Source: Shinisaurus crocodilurus (lineage: Eukaryota > Chordata > Lepidosauria > Squamata > Shinisauridae). Taken from it: a stretch of 64,000 nt of DNA. Below the pieces are notes generated by a model that worked only from the letters and a program-made list of their open reading frames with translations, had not been told where the DNA came from and did no database searches. The position numbers and the translations under genes were made by a program. Every line of letters starts with the position of its first letter. The stretch's first letter is position 1. The DNA lies in contig CM037883.1 in the NCBI GenBank assembly GCA_021292165.1, forward strand, positions 9,501,434 through 9,565,433, read 5' to 3'. Positions 21,655-33,305 of this stretch are shown here, piece after piece.

Positions 21655-21926
21655 TGGGGATGTATGAGAATGTTGTTCCTGTTTGCAAATCATGCAAACA
21701 TGTCCCATTCTCAAATGTGAATGAAAGCAGGAGTGTGATCATCAGGAACTTTTCACAATTTCCTCAGCTTGCATTTGCGTTTGGAACTGCACACTTCTGA
21801 AAATATGCATTTGTGCAAGCCCAGAAATATGTGAATATGCATTTCCTAACAAAATCTGCATTTTCATGCTTTAGCCCATGGGGGAAAGTGTGCATTTTCC
21901 AGATACAAAATGCACATCCTCCCCCC
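21655..21926. mobile_element. hAT-like relic
   Basis: GGGGATGTATGAGAATGTTG resembles the left end of the element at 6,770, and repeated ATGCATTTGTGCAAG/ATGCATTTCC words match the interiors of that group. Ends are lost. Confidence 0.4.

Positions 21927-21966
<40 letters not shown>
21927..21966. repeat. (AAT)n microsatellite
   Basis: A 40-bp run of AAT units. Confidence 0.95.
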
Positions 21967-22000
21967 TGCTTGTGTTTGGGAAAGCAAATAAACTGAGACG

Positions 22001-22504
22001 AGCCTTGACGAAACAGTGCCTTGTTTCATGGATATCTTGCCAGGGCCCCCTTATAACCACTTGGACTACATCCTGATCCATCCTCAATCCTGGATTCTCT
22101 CCCTTTGTCCCTGGGCCTCAAGACTGTAGGTGGCAGTGGACCACGTGAGAAGCCCAGACTTGGAGAAGGAGTGCACCTTTGACTGCCAGGAGGTGTTATT
22201 TTCATAGATCTCCTTGGGAGGAAGGAAATGTTAGAGAAGATCCAGCTATAACCAATGACCCAGCAGATGACCAGGAAGAGGAAAAGCTGGCAATGAGGAC
22301 ATCAGCTTCTTAATGTCTTCTGGACCATTGCTGGGTTAACAGCTTCCGGTAGAGCGCTCCTCTGTTCAGCTCCCTTGCTCAGCTCCACACAAGGCGCTGA
22401 TCATCATGGACACCACCTCAATAGCAAAGGAACTAAAGCTCCATCTAGTCCGGCCTCTTGTTCTCAACAATGGATAGTTAAAATAGCTACGGGGGTCCAG
22501 TAAT

Positions 22505-22542
<38 letters not shown>

Positions 22543-24269
22543 CCATCCTCTTATGACCCCTTGGACTACATCCTGTGCCCCCTCCATCTGGTGCCACCTA
22601 TGCTCAAGTTGCACAGCCCCCTTCCTTATAAACAAGCTCTCCTTGGCTCTTTCATCTGTCTACAGCTCCCCCCCCCCTACAACTGCCGCCCCTCCTTTAG
22701 CCACTAGTAGAATTCATATAATAAATAAGTAAAAATGAAACACTGTTCCTCTTTTTTCACAGGGCCACCTTCTATGAAACCTGATGTAATTTGTTTCTCT
22801 GTTGACAGAGAAAACAAAAATATATTGGGAGGCTTGTCATCAATAATGTACTGGATTCCCCTAGTGGTTCTCTTCCTCATCAGGCTATGTGGAATGTTTA
22901 CAGAGCTGTATACATGCGCGGCGGCATCCTACTGTACGTTGCTGGCGCGAGACAGATTTTTTTGCAGCTAGTGCCTCTCTATGCTATGCTTCATTATTTC
23001 ATTCCAGCATAGGGGGAAAAGAATAACACTCTTGGGAAATTACTCTCTTCCCAAACCGCATAAGTAGCACTCACTGCACTGCCGACACATTTATAAGCAG
23101 ATGCGGCCAACGTTTTGATGTGTGGGCATTACATTCATGTTGTCATGTGGTGATTTAGAGCAGTCTACATATTTTACCAGCCCCTAACAATGTGAGCTAC
23201 ATTCACAGCTTGTCCTCTGAACCTTGAACAGGTCAGCAGAAAAAACAAACAAAACAAAAACAAAAACAGGTACATGCAGCTTGACAGCAACTTGGTCTTT
23301 ACTTGTGAATGAAGGGGACCCGTGCTAAAGTCTGAAGCTTTTGCAGGACCAGGTGAAACACCATTGGCCTTTTGTGTCACCTGACAACTCCCAATTCAGT
23401 GAGCACCATTATCTGCACCTAGACATCTGCTGAGGTGGTGCCCAGGGGATAGTAGACAATGAGTAACTTCCTCTTCTGATGAATTGCAGCAGTAGACGGA
23501 GAGCACTGGCGCCGCAGTAACCAAGAGAGGAGGAGAGCCCAAAGGGGCGCTGAAAAAGATTCATTAACGGAAGTTATTTTGTGTTAATACACAAGACCAT
23601 TTGATTTGACTTATCCTGTGGATGGACTAAACCAGTTGCGTGTGTGCGCGCGTGTGCATGCGTGCATGCACAATTTAAATTAGTCATGATTTGCAAATTT
23701 GCAACTACTATAAATTAGCAGTGCATTTTTTATGCAAATCTGTATCCTCTTTTGTCTGCTTTTTCAGTGATGCAATTCCTCTCTTTTGGGGTGGCATGCA
23801 TAAGTGGCCACCCTGTACCCAAAGCAACTTTGGTGGGGGTCAAACCCACAAGATTTGATGCTTCTCAGCAGCTTGCTGCCTTGCTTGCTGCCACCTAGAA
23901 GTCCAATGTGGATTCCATTACACCACAGAGGTGCTCCCAGTGCAATGGAACTTGGGAGTTTCCACTTGCAAAGCTCTGCCATTGCTATGGTCCTGTAAAC
24001 CTGTGTTTCTGGGCTGTCCCACTTCCAGTCTGCAAGTGGGAGGCTCACGCCATGCCACTCACATGAGTGATTGCATTCAAGAAGTAACATCCCTGAGCAT
24101 GGCAAACAAGCATGTGTGGATGAAAAGTTCTACCCTCGCTTTCTCCCTGATTTTTACTGTCCTATGTGGACATCTATCTATCTATCTATCTGTGGAGAAA
24201 AATCGTCAGAGAGTTTCTTGCACCACACACACCTCCTCATGTGTAAACAAGTATAATCCCAGCTGGGGG
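22001..24269. other. Mostly unassigned DNA with two GT-type microsatellites
   Basis: A (GT)n run lies at 22,506-22,541 and a GT/GC-rich run at about 23,637-23,670; an (ATCT)n run lies at 24,171-24,191. A short R1-like piece (CATCTAGTCCGGCCTCTTG) lies near 22,443. No exon or repeat that I can name occupies the rest. Confidence 0.5.
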
Positions 24270-24279
24270 CTGGGAAATG

Positions 24280-24860
24280 CAAAATGTACATAGTTTCTCT
24301 GATGGCTCCTGATGCCGCAGAGTCTCCGGTGCCACAGCAAATGCGGCAAAGAGTCACCCCTCCCCTGCCTGGCCCAGATGAAGTTCATCCTGATTGGCTA
24401 AAGACACCTGGGCTGCTGAAAGGAGTGGTGGGGGGAAGAATGTATACTGCTGCTGTGGCTTTTGGGTTTCGTTGTTGTCTGGACTGCACGCTTTCGCGGG
24501 AGTAGGGCTTTTGGCTGAGGCAAGCTCTAAAGAAGACCAACCCCCAGGTAAAGGGAGTGCCTGGATATTTATATAGTAAAGAACTAGCTTTTGTTGTTTT
24601 ATAGCTCTACTTTTATGTACCAAAGTGTCTCCCCACCTTTCTCCCTCTTTCCTCATTGCCCACCTTTTACTGTAATCTGTTTTCCTTAAATAAACTTTCC
24701 TGGTTTTACCCCACATGGTGTGTGTGGTTCCTCTGTGGTTCAGTGCTAAATCCAGTGTATAGACCAAGGGCAAGGCCCTGAGAGAATCAGGTCAAGACGA
24801 CAGAGCTAAGGCTGGCAGTTTTGCACCTTTGATCTCTGGTCTTGAGTAAAGGACCGATTG
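24280..24860 (+). mobile_element. LTR-like sequence, uncertain
   Basis: A GC-richer 5' part (24,310-24,430) is followed by GGGGGGAAGAATGTATACTG, a possible TATA region. About 230 bp later TTAAATAAACTTTCCTGG gives a strong AATAAA signal, with a GTGTGTGTGGTTCC G/T-rich element 30 bp after it. That order fits U3-R-U5 of an LTR. No paired LTR, internal coding sequence or target duplication was found, so it may also be a cryptic terminal exon or unique DNA. Confidence 0.3.
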
Positions 24861-24873
24861 GCAGTCCTTCACA

Positions 24874-24909
24874 CTATCTATATCTATCTATCTATCTATC
24901 TATCTATCT
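24874..24909. repeat. (ATCT)n microsatellite
   Basis: A tetranucleotide run with one early interruption. Confidence 0.9.
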
Positions 24910-25081
24910 CCTCCATGGAGGAAAATTCTTTTGGGGAGCTTGTATTTGTACTCTAGAAGTGGTACAGCACAAACAGAGGTTTACTACCTCAGAAAGAAGT
25001 AGACTATTTTTGTATGTAAAACACTGAGGGGGGTGGCAATCAAAACCATTGTTATAGTATCCATAGATAAAACACTGTTTG

Positions 25082-25084
<3 letters not shown>

Positions 25085-25112
<28 letters not shown>
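25085..25112. repeat. (CA)n microsatellite
   Basis: A pure CA run. Confidence 0.92.
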
Positions 25113-25706
25113 TTCAGCTTGTCCCTGCAATTGTTTTCCAGAACACCAGCTCAGAGAATGACAAGAAATGTAAACCTGAAATTTGAACCTGTCAGAAAGA
25201 CAAGTTGTCCCTGCTGGAGAAAATCTCATCACCAGAGACTTCAGTTTAATAGGGTCCAGCACCTTGGTTTGCCCTCTATAAAAATAATAAAGATGTCAGA
25301 AGAGAACTTGGCTCATTATAGGACAGGGCTTCACAAGCTACTTAGGAGACCATCCCGGCACTTCACATCGAGAAAGTACACCTTGTTCCTTCAAAGTTAA
25401 AAGTTAATGCCATTTGAAACTGTTTATCTGTTTAAGCCACAGTGACAAGAAACATATTTCAATATAAGAAGATTTAGACACCTATTTGTGACCACTGTCA
25501 AGGAAGATTCCTGCATCGTCAGTCTGAGAATAAGCTAGAAAGGCAAAGGCCTCCTGTGAGAATTGCCTGCCACTAATAAAGCAGTATATTTCCATCTGTT
25601 GTCATTGTGTGTCAGCCTTTGAAATATTTCCCCACAAACCTGTGCTATCAAGTCAACATAGCACAGGTAAGATTTGTGCCAGTGTGAGCAACCTTCTCAG
25701 AAAAGG

Positions 25707-25743
<37 letters not shown>

Positions 25744-26335
25744 CTGTTCCTCTTTTTTTCCTAAATAATGCAGCTGGCTTCTACAGAGAATAGAAAACCC
25801 AGTCCTTTTCATTTCAAACAAAAGCTTATTGGGAAATAGCTTTTATTCACCAATCTTTTCCCAGAGCTTTGAGTTCCCTTTAGAGGAGAGAGAGAGAGAA
25901 GCTCTCTGAGAATTAAAATGTATTGTGTAACAGAGACTAGAGATGCAGGCTTTTAAAAGAGGAACTGGTTTGTACATAGCCCTAGTGCGCAACTCCTATA
26001 TGCTGTGTGGGGCACAAGGAATGAGCCACTGGCTCAGGCGGGCATGCCTCCCCATTCATCGGTCAAGTGAAATGAAGCCTATGCCCACAAATGTTGCATG
26101 CAAGTAGGGCCCTTTGCCAACTTTATCATTCCACTCAATTTTGTTGGTGCAAAGACACCATGAGGGAGGGGTACTCTAAAGATAGACGAATCCGCCTATT
26201 TCTGGTCCATGCCATTCTTGCATGTGTTCACTCATAAGTACATTCCATCTGGTTTCCACATAACATGCAATGTATTTACCTATTATTTTTTAAAAAAAAA
26301 AAAAACCCTGCACAAAATCCCACATTTAAATAGTT
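25113..26335. other. Unassigned DNA with an (AT)n microsatellite
   Basis: An AT run occupies 25,710-25,741 and a short (AG)n run lies near 25,887. No recognisable exon or element is present otherwise. Confidence 0.45.
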
Positions 26336-26490
26336 CCAGAGGGGCAGATGTGTTAGTCTGTTGCAGTAAAACCAAGAGTCTTATGGTACCTTAAGGACTA
26401 ACACATTTATGTATTCTGGCATAAGCTTTCTGATGAAGTGGACAGTGCCCATGATGAAAGCTTATGCCGGAATAAATAAATGTGTAAGTT
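26336..26490 (+). mobile_element. Non-autonomous repeat with inverted AAGCTTATGCC arms
   Basis: It begins GGGGCAGATGTGTTAGTCTG and contains GGTACCTTAAGGACTAACAC, GGCATAAGCTTTC, TGATGAAGTGGAC and the complementary GAAAGCTTATGCCGG. The opposed GGCATAAGCTTTC/GAAAGCTTATGCC arms make it hairpin-capable. The layout is that of a widespread reptile repeat whose superfamily I cannot state. Confidence 0.55.
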
Positions 26491-26821
26491 TTAATTCCCC
26501 CCCCCTGCCAGGTAATTGGACCACTTTAAAGTACCCCTTCAGCTCTTCAGCTAGCACACGATAAAATAAGGCTGCACTACATTTTCATGAGGTTCATTTT
26601 TCACAGGGGAAAAAAAAAACGTTTCAGAAGGCACAACATTTTATCTGAAAAAGCAGCACTCTCCTAGAAAAGATGGACTTTTGCTGTGGAATCACGATCT
26701 GTCCAGCCCCCCCCCCCCCCGCCGCCAGTTGCTACTTCATAGCAAAGGAGCAGTGGCTGCTTCAGAGTAAATAAACATTTTCACCCTATTTCTGTGCTCG
26801 CCAGGAAAGATCGCTGAAATG

Positions 26822-27300
26822 AACAGAAGAACAGATGTGCTGGATCGGAACAAAGACCTACCTAGTCCAGCATTATAATTGCATAGTGGTCAACCAGATG
26901 CCTATGAGAAGGCCACGCGAGGATGACACAAGTGCAATAGCAAGCTCGCGCTCATGTTCTTGAGCAACCGGTATACAGAGGTCTACTGCCTCTGATACTG
27001 GAGGTAATATAGCCATCATGACTAAAAACCACTGATAGCCTTATCCTCCTTAATTTTTCTCCAATCTCCTTTAAAACCTATCCAAGTTGGAGTCCACCAC
27101 TACTTCCTGTGGAAGCGGATTCCATAGTTTAACTATACACTGTGTGAAGAAGTGCACAGTTTGTCTGTCCTTTTGCCTGCCTTGAATCTCCCACCATTTG
27201 TCTTCAACGGATGACCCCAGGTATTATGAAAGAGGGAGCTGGTTTTCTCCTTATCCCCTTTCTCCATACTCAGCAAAATGTGATAAAGAGAAGAAGAGTC
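26822..27300 (+). repeat. Dispersed repeat R1, longest copy
   Basis: The order is a CTAGTCCAGCATTATAATTG block, CAACCAGATGCC, CGGTATACAGAGGTCTACTG, CTCTGATACTGGAGG, CTTCCTGTGGAAGCGGATTC, GTGTGAAGAAGTGC and GAATCTCCCACCA. Other copies or pieces lie at 21,046, 28,015, 36,665 (antisense) and 54,630 (antisense). No frame is conserved between copies. It may be a LINE untranslated region or a composite SINE. Confidence 0.6.
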
Positions 27301-27429
27301 CTTCTGGATGAAGCCAAACTCTAATCCAAAGTCCAGCTTCCAAGCAAGTCATGAAGGCAATAGACCCTCCCTTTGTGTTGTACCCCAGCAACTCAGATCA
27401 TAAAAGCCCTCTACACCCTGAGCCCTAGT

Positions 27430-27660
27430 CAGGGGAGGCTGGTGACTCCTATTTCGGTGGGGCTCCTTTTCCATTACAGGTTTTGCAGGTTTTATTTGGA
27501 GCTTCATAGGAGCTATCCATGGTGCTCCATGGTGGTGAGGCTATTATGGGGATGGAGTTCAGCACCATGGATAGCTGCAATGAAGCTCCAAATAAAACCT
27601 GCAAAACCTGTAATGGAAAAGGTGCCCCACCGAAATAGGAGTCACCAGCCTCCTCCCCTG
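27430..27660. mobile_element. hAT-type MITE, family B
   Basis: The termini are CAGGGGAGGCTGGTGACTCC and its complement ending CCTCCCCTG. The arms extend through GTTTTGCAGGTTTTATTTGG and meet near CTATCCATGGTGCT. Octamers GCCCTAGT (27,422-27,429) and GCCCTAGA (27,661-27,668) match 7 of 8. It is a longer relative of the 11,603 element. Confidence 0.88.
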
Positions 27661-27784
27661 GCCCTAGAGTCCCAATCCAAACTGGAGGCCCTGGGTTATT
27701 GTAGGGTAAACATGGAAAGTAAAAGGGAAAAAAACTGCAGGTCCTGACTGAGCCTATTGTAGAGGAAAAATGAAAACTGAATTT

Positions 27785-27985
27785 AAAAAGACACAGAGTT
27801 CAGTGGTAGAGCAGATGCTTTGTATGCAGATGGATCCAGGTTGAATCCCCAGGCTCTCTAGGCAGGGCAGGAAAAATTCCTGCTTGAAACCCTGGCAAGC
27901 TGCTGCCAGTCAGTGCTGACAATACTAGACTAGATGGACCAAAGTTCTGCCTCAGTATAAGTCACTTTCCTATGTTCCCTCCTAT
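27785..27985 (+). mobile_element. tRNA-derived SINE
   Basis: An uninterrupted copy of the SINE at 4,080. The head has TTCAGTGGTAGAGCAGATGC and a GGTTGAATCCCC B-box-like segment; the body has CTGCTTGAAACCCTGG and CTAGACTAGATGGACC; the 3' end has CTGCCTCAGTATAAG. Divergence from the other copies suggests moderate age. Confidence 0.8.
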
Positions 27986-28014
27986 GCTAGACACACATTT
28001 AAAGTAAGGTCTGT

Positions 28015-28135
28015 GTTGGCCCCAGCTTGGTGGATATCACTGCATCTTGTGGAAGCCAATTCCATAGGTTCATGACGGGGGTTGGGGAGGGCTGCTCAAG
28101 TGTCCGTGTGAGCATGAAATGTTTCACAAAGCCCT
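28015..28135 (+). repeat. Dispersed repeat R1 fragment
   Basis: GCATCTTGTGGAAGCCAATTCCATAG corresponds in shortened form to the CTTCCTGTGGAAGCGGATTC block of the 26,822 copy. It follows the SINE directly. Confidence 0.45.
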
Positions 28136-28439
28136 AAAATAAACAGAGTGTGTCAAGAGAGCCATGGAGCTGGCCTACTGAATCGCAAAGGAAATAAATA
28201 TAAGGAGGATTCAGACAGCATTCCATGCACTGAAAGAAGACGTGTGAGGGGAGTCATGGGGCCATGCAGGGTTTGCCCGCTTCCAGGCACAGACACACCT
28301 GGTGCCCACACACACCCCTCCGTAATCCGCACATTCTGCTGACATTTGAAGAGGCTTACAGGCACGCAGTGGCATAGCCGGAGGCCAGGCATAGACTTTG
28401 GTTTCAACACTTGGGGGAGGTTGCCAGTACAGGATGGAG

Positions 28440-28620
28440 GACTATCTATGGTGGTCCATTTGGAGTCCATTCAGAGTGCAGCCTTCAGTGTATTGTCTCC
28501 CTCTCTGTGGAATTCCCTGCCTGTTGATGTTAGGCAGTCTCCAACATTGTTTTGCTTTCAGTGCCTGCTGAAGACAGTTTTTATTATTATTATTATTTAT
28601 TTGTTTATTCATTCATTTAA
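28440..28620 (+). mobile_element. L2-like LINE 3' fragment
   Basis: A decayed ORF2 C-terminus is readable at 28,478-28,580 as AFSVLSPSLWNSLPVDVRQS, the same motif found at 44,900-45,000 (AFSVAAPVLWNSLPSDLRHA). An ATT-rich tail follows. Confidence 0.7.
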
Positions 28621-29610
28621 ACAAGGCTTCCCTGACTGACCAACCATGGTTTGATTGGCATACTTTGATTTTGAATATTTTAATTCTGCATTTTGATTCC
28701 TTTTACTTTCCTTTTATCATTCACCACTCAGGAAACCTATTGGATATAGTCCGGTACATAAATCATCTATATCTATCTATCTATCTATCTATCTATCGTG
28801 CGTGTCTTCCCACCTCTGTATTCAATATGCTTTCTATCAGAAGCGCAGTTGGACTGTCTATTACCAGCAGAAAACATCTCACAGTGCAGAATTCTCCTGG
28901 CCTTGATGTCTTTACTCATGCCTTATGCTGAGCATTTCCAAGATATTGTTCTCCATTCAGGTCTTGTCCCCTTCTGTCCGTTAATGCATGTGCAGCCTGT
29001 TTAGAAAAATGTGTGGAAGGGAGGGGGATTCCACAAAACCTTTAGCAGGCATCTGTCTTGAGATATTTTTAACATTTCTTAAGGCAGCTTAACCCCCCCC
29101 CCCCCATAAACACCTTTATATATTCCTGAAGTGAAGCTAAGGATAAGGCAGGAAGAAAGCCCCCCCCCCCCAAGAAGGCTGGGTATAATTCCCCTTGTGC
29201 ACCTTGCTTGTTATAGTCTACAGCAGTGGGGGTGTCCCATTCCCCTCCCCCCTCAGCTGAGGATTATGCAAACCACCTATAACAGACACTTTTTAAAAAA
29301 GTATTATTACATCTCTAAATCAAATTAGAACTGACTTTGGTAAGGAAAAAGAAAAGCAGCAACCCCTTTGTTAATACCTACCAATTTACTTACGATTCCC
29401 TCTACTACGCTGAAAACAACAGCTGAAAAAAGTGAGGGTATGTGTTTCTGTGTGTTTCTCGATGGGACATGGAATCCATTTGGAATGTTATCTGGAAGAC
29501 ACTCCATTTTTAGAGGTGTTCCTTGCCATTAGACACCTACCAGAACAAAATGTCATTCTCTGTGTAGCTTTGAAACTCTTCACTCTGGTGAAAAAGATAC
29601 TGATCTGGAT
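28621..29610. other. Unassigned DNA with an (ATCT)n microsatellite
   Basis: A tetranucleotide run occupies 28,765-28,797. C-homopolymers lie near 29,092 and 29,161. Nothing else is recognisable. Confidence 0.45.
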
Positions 29611-29815
29611 GATCATTTTCAGCCATGGTGGCTTAAACAAGCCACCATGTTTTGCAGCACGTGCTGGGCATTTGCGGGTGCCTGATCCATAACCTACCCC
29701 ACCTCCCTCCTAGGTTGTCATGTCATCCAAATCCAGCGAGGGTGGGTTGCTGGCATGGTGAACAAACCACCCAGAACCCATGGGTAGTTTTAAGTCACCG
29801 TGGCTGAAAATGATC
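29611..29815. mobile_element. Inverted-repeat DNA element, class unresolved
   Basis: A 27-bp left arm (GATCATTTTCAGCCATGG then TGGCTTAAA) is complemented with few mismatches at 29,788-29,815 (TTTTAAGTCACCG then TGGCTGAAAATGATC). Inner sequence is shorter and unpaired. No convincing target duplication or transposase frame. Confidence 0.7.
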
Positions 29816-30300
29816 GTGCAAACCCACGTACACTCAGTCATGACCCTTGAAATGAGCAGTGGGTGAAGCATGAACAGTTGCTAGGGGAGGAAGAGAATCA
29901 CTCTGCAGATACGTGCTCCTTCCTGGTCCTTTCCAGTTGTCTTGCAAGATGTGTGTGCACATCTGAGCATCTCGGCACTTGCAGAGATGTGCGTCTTTGC
30001 TCCAGCCATTCCCTAGCTGTTTCCCCACGCATTGTTGCAAAAAATAAAAATAAAAATGTTGAGCTGAGAAATGTAAGATCAGAGGTAACCTGCCGGTCTC
30101 TGTTTCTACCTTGCAACCTGAGTTCTGGCCCTGTAATCATTTCCAGCTCCATCCTGCTTGTCAGCTTCAAAAATCAGAATGAGTGGGAGAGAAAAAGGAA
30201 TTTGATTTACTGATGCTGCCGGTTTTCTGCATTTCATTGTCACAGCCATGCAATGCAGTTAAGCGAGTTTCTGACCCTGCAGGAACAAAGGAATCTCTCT
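29816..30300. other. Unassigned DNA
   Basis: No recognisable repeat. The open frames on both strands are mirror shadows without family motifs. Confidence 0.4.
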
Positions 30301-30498
30301 TATAGCAGCTTAGATGGTTTGTCCAACTGGCCCAGTATTGCCGACTCTGACTAGTAGTAGTAGTTCTTCAGGGTCCCAGGCAGAAAGAGGTATTTCCTAT
30401 CACCAGCTACTTGGTCCTCATTACCTGGAGATGCTCAGAATTGAACCTGGGACCTCCCACATGCAAAGCATGTGCTCTACCACTAAGCTATGCCCCAT
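30301..30498 (-). mobile_element. tRNA-derived SINE, antisense
   Basis: On the minus strand the head lies at the right: GCATAGCTTAGTGGTAGAGC (A-box-like) then GGTTCAATTCTGAGC (B-box-like), matching the SINE at 27,785. A (TAG)n-like interruption occurs in the body near 30,349. Confidence 0.75.
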
Positions 30499-30832
30499 CC
30501 CTAAAGACCATCACATGACCTTGTCAGCTGGCCCACAGAACTGTCATGTGGCTTGGGAAGCTGACAGGAAGGAATCTAACAATAAAAGTGGATGTCTGTG
30601 TCCATATCTTTCTTTCTGTCCAAGACCATGAAACCTAGACTCCTGAAACCTGGCATGCCTTTTAAAGGACCCGTAGAGGTGTGGACCTTGGGGTTATTTG
30701 GTTCTTTAAAGCCATTAATTAATTGTAATTAATTTAAATGTGTCCATGTGTTTGAAGCCTGCAGTACCATCTTCAGTTACTAGGTGGCGGACTTCCTAAC
30801 CAGTTCATTGCTTTGCAGTACAGTCATTACAG

Positions 30833-30907
30833 CAGTGTTCTCCAACTGGGGAGATGCTGGGAGTTGTAGGCCAAAAACATCTGGGGACCCAAGGTTGGAG
30901 AACACTG
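30833..30907. mobile_element. hAT-type MITE family A, internally deleted
   Basis: Only 75 bp long. It keeps the left tip CAGTGTTCTCCAAC and the whole right arm ending GGAGAACACTG, but has lost most of the left arm. A perfect 8-bp duplication CATTACAG flanks it (30,825-30,832 and 30,908-30,915). Confidence 0.92.
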
Positions 30908-30999
30908 CATTACAGGTAGAAGCCAGGAGGAGTCCTGAGCACTATATAGTTATACGGCTGTTCCCTCCCTCTGCTGTTGGGCATACCCTTCTCTTGGAG

Positions 31000-31152
31000 G
31001 ACTTTTGTTTTTAAATGTGTAATAGTGCATTTTTATGATGTTTTTATTGTTTGTATTTTATATTGTATTTTCCTGTATTTTATCATTGTTGTAAACCGCC
31101 CAGAGAGCTTCAGCTATTGGGCAGTATAGAAATAAAATAAAAAATAAAATAA
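31000..31152 (+). mobile_element. L2-like LINE 3' end
   Basis: The text GTAAACCGCCCAGAGAGCTT, then GGGCAGTATAGAAATAAAAT and an A-rich tail is almost identical to 8,840-8,905. Confidence 0.75.
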
Positions 31153-31333
31153 TATAGAGGTGCAGCATGGCAGAGGCTTCGTCTGGGCTATCAGCAGCTG
31201 CGGATTCACTCAGACAAGGCAGGAACAATGTGCCCAACTCTGACAACTGTGTAAGTTTGCTTGAAGGTGTTGCTGCATCAAACTAAGTGGTATTTCACCC
31301 TGTGCAAATCTGGGTCCATTTGTTATTAAGATA

Positions 31334-31530
31334 CAGCAAAACCTTGGACTGCAAGCATAATTCATTCTGGAAACGTGCTTGTAATCCAAAGCACTCATAT
31401 ATCAAAGCAAATTTCCCCGTACTTGTATTGCAAGACCTCGCTCATTTATCAAGTTAAATTTTATTTAAAAAAATTGCTCATCTTGCAAAACACTGGCACA
31501 CCAGGTTACTCGCGATTCAAGGTTTTACCC
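31334..31530. mobile_element. Tc1/mariner (Tigger-like) MITE
   Basis: The left end CAGCAAAACCTTGGACTGC is complemented at the right end by CGATTCAAGGTTTTAC, and TA dinucleotides flank both sides (31,332-31,333 and 31,531-31,532). The interior repeats ATAATTCATTCTGG and ATCAAAGCAAATTTCCC, typical of Tigger-type non-autonomous elements. No transposase frame. Confidence 0.8.
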
Positions 31531-31564
31531 TATAGGGAAAAAGAAGAAGGGGGGATTCTTTTTT

Positions 31565-31670
31565 AAAAGCAGTTTTAGGTTGCAATCCTATTATACCCAC
31601 TTACCTGGGAGTAAGTCCCCTTGAAATCAGTGGGAATTATTTCTGAGAAGGATCACAGTGTTAATGTATG
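31565..31670. repeat. Dispersed repeat (GGGAGTAAGTCC type)
   Basis: GTTGCAATCCTATTATACCC then CTGGGAGTAAGTCCCCTTG then AATCAGTGGGAATTATTTC. Related pieces lie at 1,850-1,900, 33,250-33,300, 45,220-45,300 and 53,805-53,865. Class unknown. Confidence 0.5.
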
Positions 31671-33240
31671 ATTAGTCATGTGTTTGTATTTAGCCACAGA
31701 GATCCCTTTCTTACATATGTTCCTCACCACATGGCTTACGAAAGCATAATAGCAAGACAATTAAATTAACTTTAAAACAGCCATAAATGTCAGTAAAAGA
31801 ATGACATGATGAAATAGCAATTGCGGCCCAATTAAAACTTCAAAAAGCAACAGAGCAGCAGGAAAATAACTGCCAATTCAGTTTAAAATATGCTTGATGT
31901 TTAAGAGAGCAAACTGGGTTGAAATAGGGAAATATTATTTAAAGCTTGGAGCCGTTGGAGATGTAATCTTCAACATAGTGCCTATGGACAACAATGTGCC
32001 CTTGGACATTTCCTCTTGGCACCCACAAGGCTCCCTGTCCACCCTTTCAGATATTTATTTATTTATTTATTACTGGGAGGCTGGCATGCTGCAAAACAAA
32101 GTGCAATTTGCTTTTCTTTTGGTCTCACCAGTATGCACTTCTTAGAAGTGCGTGTTTTGTGACTGGCCATGCCTACCGTGGTAGCCATTTTATGAACATG
32201 GCAGCCATTTTGTGACAGTGCTGACATCATTCTCAACATTCCAAATGTGCCCACCAACCCAAAAAGGTTTGAGACTCCTGGCAAAGAGAAGAGGGACTGG
32301 GATTTGAGGGAGGAAGTTTGGAACTGGGTGGAAGGGCAGCAACTGGATATTCTTCTCTAGCTTGGATTCTAATGCAAACTAGGGGGAGCAGTGGGATGGG
32401 ACTCCTGTACTCTCTCTCTTCTCCTTTGAGGTGAAAATTTTGATCCCCTAAAAATCTGAGCCTGGGTATGGCTAACTTCATCAGCACCTCTGCACAGGAG
32501 CCCTGCCAGAAAAGAAGAGGCTGCCCACCCGCCCTACTGTCTTGCAGTCCTGGAAATGAATTCTACTCACACCTACCTGATACTCACCACTGGGAAAAGC
32601 CATTTGGCCACCAACATGTTGATATTTCAACATGAAGTGCAGCTTGTAGAGTCATGCCAACCATTTCTCAGTTTTATTTATTTCTTTTTGTTATCTGGAT
32701 GGGTACTGACGGCAACGGCAATGAATCATCCAAGTCATGTTCGTTTAAAACCAAAGAGAAGCCGGACTGTCCAGAGAATTGGAAATGATGGGCCGATCCC
32801 CAAAGCCTTGCGATGAGTTAATTAGCAGGACAAATGCCACCTGGCAATGCTATCTGGATGCACTTGTTATGATATCCAGCCTTGTCATTCAGCTTCTTAA
32901 TAATTAGTGATTGGTAGCTGGCCAGAAGGAGGCTAGAAAAGAGTAGTGCACCACAAAATGACTTTGTACGGGGAGAAAGTCCTGACTTACATAAATTTTG
33001 GGCAGAATGGGACTAAAATTTGAAGGATGCTTAGTGAACCCCAACTGCTTTGGTGTGCCTGCTTAGATTTGTTTACCTTCCTCTTTGAACATGGCACCTT
33101 CTCTCCCTTGATGCCCTACCATAATAAATCTAATGTGGTTGATGTCCATCTGCTTCCATCTGTGGGTTTGCCTGCTTCAAACTCAGCTCTTCACTGCTGT
33201 ATCCTCAAACTGCTCTTCCTATTCTACCTTTCCCCTCATG
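31671..33240. other. Mostly unassigned DNA
   Basis: At about 32,100-32,281 a block ending GGTTTGAGACTCCTGGC may be one end of an old family F hAT-type element. An (ATTT)n run lies near 32,053. The rest shows no repeat or exon. Confidence 0.4.
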
Positions 33241-33305
33241 TGACTAGTCTCTTGCAACCCAGTACTATTCATGTTCACTCAGGAGTAAGACTCACTGGAT
33301 TCAGT

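Noticed and set aside
24354..24773. 139-codon minus-strand frame
   Set aside because: It is antisense to the LTR-like stretch and has no motif.
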